64,000 nucleotides of DNA, taken from NCBI GenBank assembly GCA_016215705.1, contig JACRIR010000150.1:47842-111841 (forward strand), read 5' to 3'. The DNA comes from Candidatus Poribacteria bacterium (GTDB lineage: Bacteria > Abyssobacteria > SURF-5). The position numbers were made by a program, and so were the translations under genes. Shown here piece after piece: positions 35,115-42,224 of this stretch. The stretch's first letter is position 1. Every line of letters begins with the position of its first letter. The notes under the pieces were generated by a model. It was given only the letters and a program-made list of their open reading frames with translations, searched no databases and was not told where the DNA came from.

Positions 35115-35284
35115 GATCAGCGGCTCACCCTGATTGTCCTCTGCTTGAAAGGGACGCTCGATGCGCCCATGCGGCCGAGCATCACCCGGGAAAAGGACCG
35201 GCAGCGGCATCATCTGCCGCCCCTGCACCCGGAAACCCCGCGCCGGCCAGCATGGAGAGAGTTCACTCAATGGTTCAGTCTCAC
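35115..35284 (+). ncRNA. Candidate structured non-coding RNA
   Basis: The segment after the consensus promoter can form a series of hairpins: ATCAG/CTGAT (about 35,116-35,134), GTCC/GGAC (35,136-35,155), GCTCG/CGAGC (35,156-35,180) and CGGCAG/CTGCCG (about 35,199-35,219). The whole is GC-rich and lacks an ORF with a ribosome-binding site. I compared it by eye with SRP RNA, 6S RNA and tmRNA and could not match their conserved parts. It could instead be a long leader for the enoyl-CoA hydratase gene. Confidence 0.35.
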
Positions 35285-35313
35285 TTGACCATATAAAGCC
35301 GGGATGCTATACT
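35285..35313 (+). promoter_or_regulatory. Promoter of the enoyl-CoA hydratase - etfBA block
   Basis: TTGACC (35,285-35,290), 17 bp, TATACT (35,308-35,313). Transcription would start inside the palindrome CGCGTTAACGCG (35,317-35,328), so a protein bound there would block it. Confidence 0.7.
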
Positions 35314-35316
35314 TTC

Positions 35317-35369
35317 CGCGTTAACGCGTTGCGTCAATGGGAGGCGCATACGCGGTTCCCCGTTAACGG
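35317..35369. promoter_or_regulatory. Pair of GTTAAC-centred palindromes (operator candidates)
   Basis: CGCGTTAACGCG (35,317-35,328) is a perfect 12-bp palindrome at the predicted transcription start. CCGTTAACGG (35,360-35,369) is a perfect 10-bp palindrome downstream. Their centres are 42 bp apart, four helical turns. This fits two dimers of a repressor on one DNA face, perhaps a fatty-acid-type regulator. The regulator is unknown. Confidence 0.5.
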
Positions 35370-35392
35370 ACACGAACGGAAGAGGAGGCGCC

Positions 35393-36175
35393 GTGGCTGA
35401 ACTGAGACATGTTCACATAAGCATCGAAAACAAGGTCGCAAAACTCGTTGTTGACCACCCCCCGGCCAACGCGCTGAGCGACGCCGTCCTTGCAGACATC
35501 GAGGCCGCGATTGATTCGATAGCGTCGGACCCTGCCGCAAAGGTAGTTGTCATCACCGGGCAGGGTCGTTTTTTTATTGCCGGCGCCGACATCAATCAGT
35601 TGGACACGGTTAAAGGCGCGTCAGCCGGTGAAAGGCTTGCGTCAAACGGGCAGCGCGTCCTGAGCAAGATCGAGCAGTTGACAAAGCCCGTCATCTGCGC
35701 GATAAACGGGATGGCGCTGGGCGGAGGCTGTGAACTGGCAATGGCCTGCCACATGCGAATCGCGGTCGATTCTGCCAAGCTGGGGCAACCCGAGATAAAT
35801 CTCGGAATCATTCCGGGATTCGGCGGGACGCAGCGGCTTATGCGTATCATCGGCCCGAGCAAGGCAACCGAGTTGATCCTTACGGGTGACATGCTTACAG
35901 CCCAGGAGGCTTACCGACTCGGTCTGCTGAATGCGGTGGTCCCTGCTGACCAGTTCGAGGGAACGGTTCGTGCGCTTGCGGAGAAGATTGCAGCAAAGAG
36001 CATGCCGGCCATAAGGGCGTCGCTAAGGGCGATCGGTGGCGGGTTGGATGCCAGTCTTGCCGCAGGGCTCGCGCTTGAGGCGAAGATTTTCGGGGAAATC
36101 TGCGAGACAAAAGACAAAACGGAAGGCATCCGCGCGTTTCTGGAGAAGCGGCAGGCGAATTTCATGGATATGTGA
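35393..36175 (+). CDS. Enoyl-CoA hydratase/isomerase family protein
   Basis: 260 residues, crotonase fold. The oxyanion-hole segments are IAGADINQLDTVKG and KPVICAINGMALGGGCELAMACHMRIAVD. The catalytic-region segment LGQPEINLGIIPGFGGTQRLMRIIG carries the two glutamates expected of a true hydratase (E in GGGCELA and in PEINLGI). The C-terminal trimerisation helix ends in RAFLEKRQANF. The start is GTG at 35,393 behind GGAGG. It probably hydrates an unsaturated acyl-CoA in beta-oxidation or a related pathway and shares its transcript with etfBA. Confidence 0.92.
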   Translation: MAELRHVHISIENKVAKLVVDHPPANALSDAVLADIEAAIDSIASDPAAKVVVITGQGRFFIAGADINQLDTVKGASAGERLASNGQRVLSKIEQLTKPVICAINGMALGGGCELAMACHMRIAVDSAKLGQPEINLGIIPGFGGTQRLMRIIGPSKATELILTGDMLTAQEAYRLGLLNAVVPADQFEGTVRALAEKIAAKSMPAIRASLRAIGGGLDASLAAGLALEAKIFGEICETKDKTEGIRAFLEKRQANFMDM

Positions 36176-36224
36176 CGCGGTAGAGGCTTTTCCGCGCGCG
36201 GTAGAGGCACGAAGGAGGATCGGA

Positions 36225-37010
36225 ATGAAGATCATTGTGTTGATGAAGCAAGTTCCGGATACTGAAACAAAGATTCAGGTGAAGCCGGGAGAGACAGCCA
36301 TCAGTACCGACGGAGTGACATTCGTCATAAATCCTTATGATGAATTCGCAATCGAGGAAGCCCTGCGCATAAAAGAGGCCAAGGGCGGAGATGTCACGCT
36401 TATCACGCTCGGATGGGACAAGGCCGCTGAAGCGCTCCGCACCGGTCTCGCAATGGGCGCTGATAAGGCTGTCCACCTGAACGACCCGGCATTCCTCACC
36501 AACGACGCGCATTCCATTGCGCTGGCTCTCTCCAAGACACTGAAGAAGCTGCAGTATGACCTCATACTCTGCGGCAAGCAGGCCATTGACTACGACAACC
36601 ACCAAATAGGCGTGAGGGTTGCAGAGATGCTCGGCATTCCGCACGTCGCGGTCGTGACCAAGCTCGTACTGGAGGACGGTAAGGCAGTAGCGCACCGGGA
36701 AATCGAGGGCGGAACGGAAGTCGTCGAGACGCCGCTCCCAGCTATTATCACCTGCCAGAAGGGACTGAATGAACCGCGATACGCTTCTTTGAAGGGAATT
36801 ATGCAAGCGAAGAAGAAGCCGCTCGAAGCCAAGAAGGTTGCCGACGTCGACGCCTCGCCCGGCGAAGTGGGTCAGGCTGGAGCAAAAACCGTTGTGCTCA
36901 CATTGACAATGCCGCCCGACAGGGCTGCCGGCAAAGTTGTCGAGGGCGAGCCGGAAGATGCGGCCCGGCAGGTAGTCAAGCTCCTCCGTGAGGAAGCAAA
37001 GGTAATCTAG
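36225..37010 (+). CDS. etfB: Electron transfer flavoprotein beta subunit
   Basis: 261 residues from the ATG at 36,225, behind GGAGG. It begins MKIIVLMKQVPDTETKIQV and has INPYDEFAIEEALRIKE, TLGWDKAAEALRTGLAMGAD, ILCGKQAIDYDNHQIGVRVAEML (AMP-binding loop) and TCQKGLNEPRYASLKGIMQAKKKP. With EtfA it carries electrons from acyl-CoA dehydrogenases towards the quinone pool. The final conserved L-x-x-E-A-K-V-I tail is present. No acyl-CoA dehydrogenase gene lies in the window. Confidence 0.95.
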   Translation: MKIIVLMKQVPDTETKIQVKPGETAISTDGVTFVINPYDEFAIEEALRIKEAKGGDVTLITLGWDKAAEALRTGLAMGADKAVHLNDPAFLTNDAHSIALALSKTLKKLQYDLILCGKQAIDYDNHQIGVRVAEMLGIPHVAVVTKLVLEDGKAVAHREIEGGTEVVETPLPAIITCQKGLNEPRYASLKGIMQAKKKPLEAKKVADVDASPGEVGQAGAKTVVLTLTMPPDRAAGKVVEGEPEDAARQVVKLLREEAKVI

Positions 37011-37056
37011 GGAACGAAACCGGCATTTCTATAAGAGAGAGCAAGGAGAAGACACG

Positions 37057-38043
37057 ATGAGCGGAGTATGGGTTTTTGCTGAGACGCGCGACGGCAAAAT
37101 CATTAAAGTCGTAAATGAGATGCTCAATGCATGCAAGACAATAGGAGCGACACTCGTTGAGGACGTCGCCGCCGTTCTGATTGGCTCAGGGGTTGAGTCC
37201 CTCGCCAAGGACCTCGCCGCCATGGGCGCCAAGAAGGTTTACCTGGCGGATGACCCGAAGCTTGAAAAGTATTCCCCGGACGCATACGCAAAAGTTCTTG
37301 TCAGCCTGGTGAAACAGCATAACCCCTCGGTATTGCTGTTCGGCAATTCTGCGGTCGGCAAGGATCTTGCGCCCACGGTCGCAGCGAAACTGGGCGTAGG
37401 CATGTGTTCGGACTGCGTCGCCGTTCAACTCAACGCAGAAAAGCAACTCCTCTTTACCCGACCTGTCTATTCGGCCAAAGCCATCACGACAGTGGTCTGC
37501 AAAGACAAACCCCAAATGGCGACGATCCGCCCGAACGTTCTGCCGCCTGGCGACGCCAAGGGCGCCGGAGCCGCCGATATCGAGAAGGTGAGCGCGGCCA
37601 TTTCGGATAGTGATCTGCGTACGAAGGTGCGCGAGATTCTTAAGAGCGCCGCGGGCAAAATAGAGCTTACCGAGGCCGACGTAATCGTCGCAGGTGGCCG
37701 CGGCATGAAAGCCCCCGAAAATTTCAAGCTGCTCGAAGACCTTGCGGCGGTTCTCGGCGCGGCAGTCGGCGCATCACGCGCGGCAGTAGATGCAGGCTGG
37801 CGCGATCACCATGACCAGGTCGGCCAGACGGGCAAGGTTGTCAACCCGACGCTTTACATCGCTGCCGGCATATCCGGCTCGATCCAGCACCTTGCTGGAA
37901 TGAAGACCTCGAAGGTCATCGTCGCCGTTAACAAGGACCCCGAGGCGCCCATCTTCAAAGTTGCAAACTACGGCATTGTCGGCGACCTGTTTAAGGTGGT
38001 CCCGGTAATGACCGAAGAGTTCAAGAAGATGCTGGCACAGTAA
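37057..38043 (+). CDS. etfA: Electron transfer flavoprotein alpha subunit
   Basis: 328 residues, normal length. The C-terminal FAD domain is clear: [72 protein letters not shown] and [18 protein letters not shown]. It pairs with EtfB 46 bp upstream. AAGGAG lies 8 bases before the ATG. It is the last gene before the bidirectional terminator at 38,066-38,106. Confidence 0.96.
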   Translation: MSGVWVFAETRDGKIIKVVNEMLNACKTIGATLVEDVAAVLIGSGVESLAKDLAAMGAKKVYLADDPKLEKYSPDAYAKVLVSLVKQHNPSVLLFGNSAVGKDLAPTVAAKLGVGMCSDCVAVQLNAEKQLLFTRPVYSAKAITTVVCKDKPQMATIRPNVLPPGDAKGAGAADIEKVSAAISDSDLRTKVREILKSAAGKIELTEADVIVAGGRGMKAPENFKLLEDLAAVLGAAVGASRAAVDAGWRDHHDQVGQTGKVVNPTLYIAAGISGSIQHLAGMKTSKVIVAVNKDPEAPIFKVANYGIVGDLFKVVPVMTEEFKKMLAQ

Positions 38044-38065
38044 CGAAGAGTGTATCCACAAGAAA

Positions 38066-38106
38066 AATCCCCCTTTGCCTAAGCGCTGCTGAGGCAAAGG
38101 GGGATT
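38066..38106. terminator. Bidirectional terminator between etfA and the potassium channel gene
   Basis: AATCCCCCTTTGCCT (38,066-38,080) pairs perfectly over 15 bp with AGGCAAAGGGGGATT (38,092-38,106), with an 11-base loop. It lies in the 93 bp between two convergent genes and can act on both strands. Its arms resemble the C-tract palindromes at 29,613-29,715. Confidence 0.8.
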
Positions 38107-38136
38107 CTCATTAAGAAGAGGAATCGGACCCACCGT

Positions 38137-39162
38137 TCACGTTGCCATGACAATCAACTTTTCGGTCTGCTCCAGGGTGCCGATTGTTATCAGCTTGTCA
38201 TCACTTTCGATAACATGGTCTGAAGGCGGATTGAACACCATTCTGCCGTCTTTCTTTTCAACGGCGATAACGATGATGCCAAGTTCACTTCGAATAGGTG
38301 TATCTTTGAGCGCTTTGCTGACAAGGCTCGATCGTTCGCCAACCCCTATTTCCTCGAGCCGCACGTCCATTTCGCGCTCGAGAGAGCTCAACTCGATGAA
38401 ATGTGTTACGGCCGGCTTGAGAATAGCGCCAACGAGACGATATGCGCCGATAAGATAGGGCGAAACGACCTTGTTCGCTCCCACCTGGAGCATCTTCTTG
38501 CCTGCGCCGCTCGTCTCGGCGCGCGATGTGATAAAGAGATCCTTGTTGAGGCCGCGGGCCGTTATCGTGATAAACAGGTTTTCGGCATCCGACGCGGCTA
38601 CCGCCACGAGTCCGCGGGCGCGCTCGATGCCTGCCTTGTGCAGAACGGCCTCATCCCCCGCATTTCCGTAGATAGCGAGAACGCTATTCTCATGTAGGAC
38701 CTGTATCTTGTTGGGATCGATCTCAATCACGATCAACGAAAGCTTGCGCTTCGTCAGCTCTTCGACCACAACACTGCCCATTCTCCCATAACCGCAAATA
38801 ATATAGTGATCCTTGAGTTCCCTTATTTCCCTGTGCACCCTGCGCCTCCCCAGAATATCCAGGATTCCGCCTTCGACCATCATCTCGACCACGAGCCCAA
38901 AACTGTAAAAAACAAGACCGACACCAACCACGATGAGTCCAATGGTGAAAATTCTCCCCAACGGCGACAGTGGGCGAACCTCAGAGAAACCGACCGTCGC
39001 AATTGTCGTGACTGTCATATAAAGGGCATCAAGAAACTCCCATCCCTCGATGAGCATGTAGCCGACCACGCCTGCCATCAGGACAAGGGTAACACTGGTT
39101 AGAACCAGGATGAGCCTCTGTTCAGGCGACAAAGCTGCCTGCCTGCGGATGCGGCGATTCAA
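38137..39162 (-). CDS. Potassium channel protein with RCK (TrkA-N/TrkA-C) domains
   Basis: About 341 residues from a TTG at 39,162, with GGGGAG upstream; a promoter lies between this start and the longer frame opening at 39,306, which rules out the latter. Two membrane helices flank the pore loop DALYMTVTTIATVGFSEV. A GYGRMG Rossmann loop (124-129) opens the TrkA-N domain, and a TrkA-C domain with ELGIIVIAVEK ends the protein. The filter reads TVGFS, where TVGYG/TVGFG is usual. It is an inner-membrane K+ channel, probably gated by nucleotides or ions. Confidence 0.85.
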   Translation of the reverse strand: MNRRIRRQAALSPEQRLILVLTSVTLVLMAGVVGYMLIEGWEFLDALYMTVTTIATVGFSEVRPLSPLGRIFTIGLIVVGVGLVFYSFGLVVEMMVEGGILDILGRRRVHREIRELKDHYIICGYGRMGSVVVEELTKRKLSLIVIEIDPNKIQVLHENSVLAIYGNAGDEAVLHKAGIERARGLVAVAASDAENLFITITARGLNKDLFITSRAETSGAGKKMLQVGANKVVSPYLIGAYRLVGAILKPAVTHFIELSSLEREMDVRLEEIGVGERSSLVSKALKDTPIRSELGIIVIAVEKKDGRMVFNPPSDHVIESDDKLITIGTLEQTEKLIVMAT

Positions 39163-39210
39163 AAGCCTCTTCTCCCCTACTTGCCATGTATACAAAGGAA
39201 TTCGGGCCTC

Positions 39211-39216
39211 ATTATA
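39211..39216 (-). promoter_or_regulatory. Extended -10 promoter of the potassium channel gene
   Basis: On the minus strand, TGCTATAAT carries a consensus -10 (39,211-39,216) with an extended TGn. The -35 is weak. It lies upstream of the TTG start at 39,162 and inside the longer reading frame, supporting the shorter protein. Confidence 0.55.
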
Positions 39217-39380
39217 GCACAAAGCGGGGGTTTCATTGCAGAAGGAATACGCATGAGCAAACGTCCTGAGATAGCAGGTCTTCTTGATCAGCGCCTGTAG
39301 GGGCACGATTCATTGCGCCCATCCAGGCGCAGATTCGTCGACATCATATGCAGTCGTCGCACATAGAAAAGAATGGCTGG

Positions 39381-39617
39381 CTATCTTTTTCGCTGCGGCA
39401 GGTATTTCAAGACTGATGAGATATCCCTCGAAGGAGACTGCGCGGCCTCGACATTGGCTTTCTTAATCTGTTCGTACACCTCTTGTCGATGCACCGAAAC
39501 GTCTTTGGGGGCCGTTATCCCAAGTTTTACCTGATCGTTTTCAATCCCCAAGATCGTGACCGCGACGGCGTCACCGATTATGATGCTTTCATTCAGCCTG
39601 CGAGTTAGCACAAGCAT
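39381..39617 (-). CDS. csrA: Carbon storage regulator CsrA
   Basis: 78 residues. The RNA-binding core is complete: MLVLTRRLNESIIIGDAVAV, DQVKLGITAPKDVSVHRQEVYEQI. About 15 extra residues (NVEAAQSPSRDIS...) follow the normal end. It binds GGA motifs in mRNA leaders and represses translation, classically of flagellin, and is itself held by FliW. It overlaps fliW by 29 bp, so production of both is coupled. Confidence 0.95.
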   Translation of the reverse strand: MLVLTRRLNESIIIGDAVAVTILGIENDQVKLGITAPKDVSVHRQEVYEQIKKANVEAAQSPSRDISSVLKYLPQRKR

Positions 39618-40053
39618 GGCCCGGCGCCTCCCGCAGGACCCGATGCCTGGTTGTATAGCGAGGGTCCGTGAGCACGAGTTGTTTTGCCTTGCGAACGGAA
39701 TGATTTATGACGATGGGACCCATCAGGTTGACTGTCATCTCGCGCGGGTCGCTAGGCACTGTCACCACGGCATACACCGAGCTTTTCAGAGATGACTTTA
39801 CATATATGTCTGCTAGCTCTTCAGCGGGCAGGGAAACTTCATAGTCCGGACAAACGAGTGTCGGATCAATCAGGATGAAGCATAACGACGGCTCATCGAT
39901 GCACTGCCACCACAGAAAAGGGACATCGGGGCCCGGAAACGGGAACAACGCATAACGACGTAATGCAGGGAAACCGATCATCCCCGAAGGCATCTCTATG
40001 ACCTGCTCATCGGCGATATCAACCTGACCCAGCGTTCTACTTGTTATCTTCAT
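39589..40053 (-). CDS. fliW: Flagellar assembly factor FliW
   Basis: 154 residues. Motifs: IEMPSGMIGFPALRRYALF near the start, PFLWWQCIDEPSLCFILIDP, then YAVVTVPSDPREMTVNLMGPIVIN, typical of FliW. It binds CsrA and flagellin, releasing CsrA when flagellin is exported. It lies between flgL and csrA, its usual place. Confidence 0.94.
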   Translation of the reverse strand: MKITSRTLGQVDIADEQVIEMPSGMIGFPALRRYALFPFPGPDVPFLWWQCIDEPSLCFILIDPTLVCPDYEVSLPAEELADIYVKSSLKSSVYAVVTVPSDPREMTVNLMGPIVINHSVRKAKQLVLTDPRYTTRHRVLREAPGHACANSQAE

Positions 40054-40092
40054 ACATCAGAAGACCTTTCGAGAAGACCCGCCCCTTTTTAT

Positions 40093-40172
40093 CATTCCCA
40101 TTTCTCTTTGCCATTCCCGCTTCTCCTTGTCATTCCCGCTTCTCCTTGTCATTCCCGAAAAGACAGGAATCC
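40093..40172. repeat. Tandem 19-bp 'cattcccgcttctccttgt' repeat
   Basis: Units start at 40,093, 40,112 and 40,131 (19 bp each; the second and third identical, CATTCCCGCTTCTCCTTGT). A fourth at 40,150 runs into CATTCCCGAAAAGACAGGAA. It lies in the 155-bp gap between flgL and fliW. It is the same repeat family as the 18-bp units inside the Kdo-kinase-like gene, but with a 19-bp period. Confidence 0.75.
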
Positions 40173-40208
40173 AGTCCAATACCCGCAGTTCCAAGTAGGA
40201 TCATCAAG

Positions 40209-42143
40209 TTACTTCATGAAGCTGAACAAAGTCGGCTGAATCACCTGGATGGTCGTCGCAAGCGCAGCCTGATAGACCGTCTCCGTGTTTGCGAGTTTTA
40301 TGGCGAACTCCGTCAGGTCCGCCTCCTCGGTTTTCGAGCGAAGGCTTTCAAAGCTGAGCTCGAGGTCTTCGAGACGAGACCTTGCAAAATCAATCTGAAC
40401 CAACTGCTGCCCTGCGCCGGCGCGCGCGTCGATGATGCGTGAGACGATATCGTCTACGTTCCCAATGAGTTCCGTCAGTCGTTCCGAGTCGTTATTCAGA
40501 AGCGCCTGCCGGATTTCCTCGGCAGTCTCGAACATTCCGGGCGAGAACAGCCCCAGGTCTTCTGCGGTCGTGGCGTCGCCCTCGCTAATGATTATTATTG
40601 GAGTGTCGCCGGATTGAGACGTTAGCACAAGCCGGTTGCCTGCTGAATCGATGGACGCTTCGACCCCGACACCCGCGCGTTCTATCGCCGCCATGACGTT
40701 TCCGAGCGTGACTGCTCCGCTCAGGTCAACCGAGGCTGACAACTCGCCGTTCGTAATGCGAATTGTGCCGAGAGAGATTCCCGAGCCGCCGTTGAGAAGC
40801 GAGACAGGAGTCGACGGACCTCCGATGGGATCAAGCCTTGCGCCTTCGAGCGTCGAGCCGGCGCCCATTCCCAGTATCCCAAGGTCCGAGGCCGTCGTGC
40901 CGCCCGCTTCGGTCACGCTGATTTGGCTTCGTCCGGTGCTCACGGTATCAGTAATATCGATGCCGCTCCCATCGGCGGCAATCGAGGCTGTGACATTGAA
41001 GGTCGGACCGGTAAGAGCATTAATGGCGGCGACAACGTCGCCGACCGTGATAGTGGCTGAGATATCTACGGTCACAGTGTTGCCGTCCCGGTCGGTTATG
41101 TTGAAAGCACCGGTGCCGACATCAAGCCCGGCGCCATAATTCAGGTCACTCAGAAGCGTGCCGGCCGTCACGACGGAAGCCCCGCCTGTCGGATTCAAAT
41201 CGCTTCCCTGGATGGAGCCCACAGAACTGCCGAGTATACCGAGGTCCACCGCCGTGGTGGTTGGAGGAACCGCCGCCGGATTCTCTGTAATGGTCAGGGG
41301 GAGCGCCGGGTTTGCCGTGTTGTCGGCTATCAGGAGGCCGTTACCGTCGGTGTTGATGCCGGCCGTGACATTGATTCCCGCAGCCGAGTTTATTGCTGTG
41401 ATAACGTCATTGATCGTCGAGGCCGCGGATAAGTCTATGGTGGCCGATGCGCCGCTTCCATCGGTTATCACAATGCTGCCTGCTTGCACGCCCCCGCCGC
41501 CATTGAGTTGCGCCAACGGCGTATCGAAGGCCGGACCGGCGCTGATGTCAGGATTCAAGTTGACGTCGCCTATTACCTGGCCGGTGGACGTCGCGAAGAT
41601 CGTGCTGCCGGGCTGATTGATGGGAATCACGTTGCCCGGCCCGATTGCCTCGTATATGATTCCGCTGTCGCCGTGATACTCGACGAATTCGCCGTTTCTC
41701 ACGTATGGGATGGTCTCAGTCTCATGACCCGCAAAAACGTAGCGACCTCCATAGTCGGAGTTCGCCGTCTGAACAAGCTGTTCTATGAGAGCGTCGACCT
41801 GCTCCGCTGCCGCTGCGCGCGATACTGCGTTGCCGGTGTCGTTTGCTTCCGTTACAGTAATCCCGCGCAATTCAGTGAGAATATCGTTCATTATGCCCAG
41901 AGCGCCCTCGCTCGCGTTCACAAACGATTCGGTGCGATCGATATTTTCCACGAACCGGTTTATTTCAGTGATTTCAGCCCGCATCCGAAGCGCTATGGCG
42001 GCCCCCAACGGATCGTCTGAGGGCCGGCGGATAGTGAGTCCGGTCGCCACGACCTCCTGGGTTTCCTGCAATTGGCGCAGAGTGATCTGCATGTTCCTGA
42101 GCGCCGTATTCACCAGAACCGGATTCGATATGCGTACAACCAC
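40209..42143 (-). CDS. flgL: Flagellar hook-associated protein 3 (FlgL) with internal repeats
   Basis: 644 residues, about twice the E. coli length. The N-terminal flagellin-like helix is MVVRISNPVLVNTALRNMQI...QLQETQEVVATGLTIRRPSDDP. The C-terminal helices end ...EFAIKLANTETVYQAALATTIQVIQPTLFSFM. The enlarged middle carries three copies of a roughly 100-residue flagellin-hook-IN unit: LNGGGGVQAGSIVITDGSGA, LNYGAGLDVGTGAFNITDRDG and LNGGSGISLGTIRITNGELSA. It forms the hook-filament junction outside the cell. It lies downstream of flgK, as usual. Confidence 0.93.
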   Translation of the reverse strand: MVVRISNPVLVNTALRNMQITLRQLQETQEVVATGLTIRRPSDDPLGAAIALRMRAEITEINRFVENIDRTESFVNASEGALGIMNDILTELRGITVTEANDTGNAVSRAAAAEQVDALIEQLVQTANSDYGGRYVFAGHETETIPYVRNGEFVEYHGDSGIIYEAIGPGNVIPINQPGSTIFATSTGQVIGDVNLNPDISAGPAFDTPLAQLNGGGGVQAGSIVITDGSGASATIDLSAASTINDVITAINSAAGINVTAGINTDGNGLLIADNTANPALPLTITENPAAVPPTTTAVDLGILGSSVGSIQGSDLNPTGGASVVTAGTLLSDLNYGAGLDVGTGAFNITDRDGNTVTVDISATITVGDVVAAINALTGPTFNVTASIAADGSGIDITDTVSTGRSQISVTEAGGTTASDLGILGMGAGSTLEGARLDPIGGPSTPVSLLNGGSGISLGTIRITNGELSASVDLSGAVTLGNVMAAIERAGVGVEASIDSAGNRLVLTSQSGDTPIIIISEGDATTAEDLGLFSPGMFETAEEIRQALLNNDSERLTELIGNVDDIVSRIIDARAGAGQQLVQIDFARSRLEDLELSFESLRSKTEEADLTEFAIKLANTETVYQAALATTIQVIQPTLFSFMK

Positions 42144-42224
42144 GCTGACTACCCTCCTATCGATATATCATTCTGAACCCTTCACCGTCATTCCACGCAG
42201 AGCGAACAATCTCCCCGAATTCGC

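Larger units (their letters stand above)
35058..35392. other. Gene-free stretch with two strong promoters and a structured segment
   Basis: 335 bp between acpS and the enoyl-CoA hydratase gene. It holds a perfect consensus promoter (35,080-35,108), a GC-rich hairpin-forming segment (about 35,115-35,280), a second promoter (35,285-35,313) and two GTTAAC-centred palindromes (35,317-35,328 and 35,360-35,369). No convincing ORF is seen. Confidence 0.55.

Noticed and set aside
35115..35284. SRP (4.5S) RNA, 6S RNA or tmRNA
   Set aside because: The conserved SRP tip, the tmRNA tRNA-like ends and the 6S central bulge could not be found by eye; kept only as an unassigned candidate RNA.
39163..39306. 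N-terminal extension of the potassium channel protein
   Set aside because: A promoter (extended -10 at 39,211-39,216) lies inside it and a TTG with GGGGAG lies downstream, so the shorter protein is preferred.
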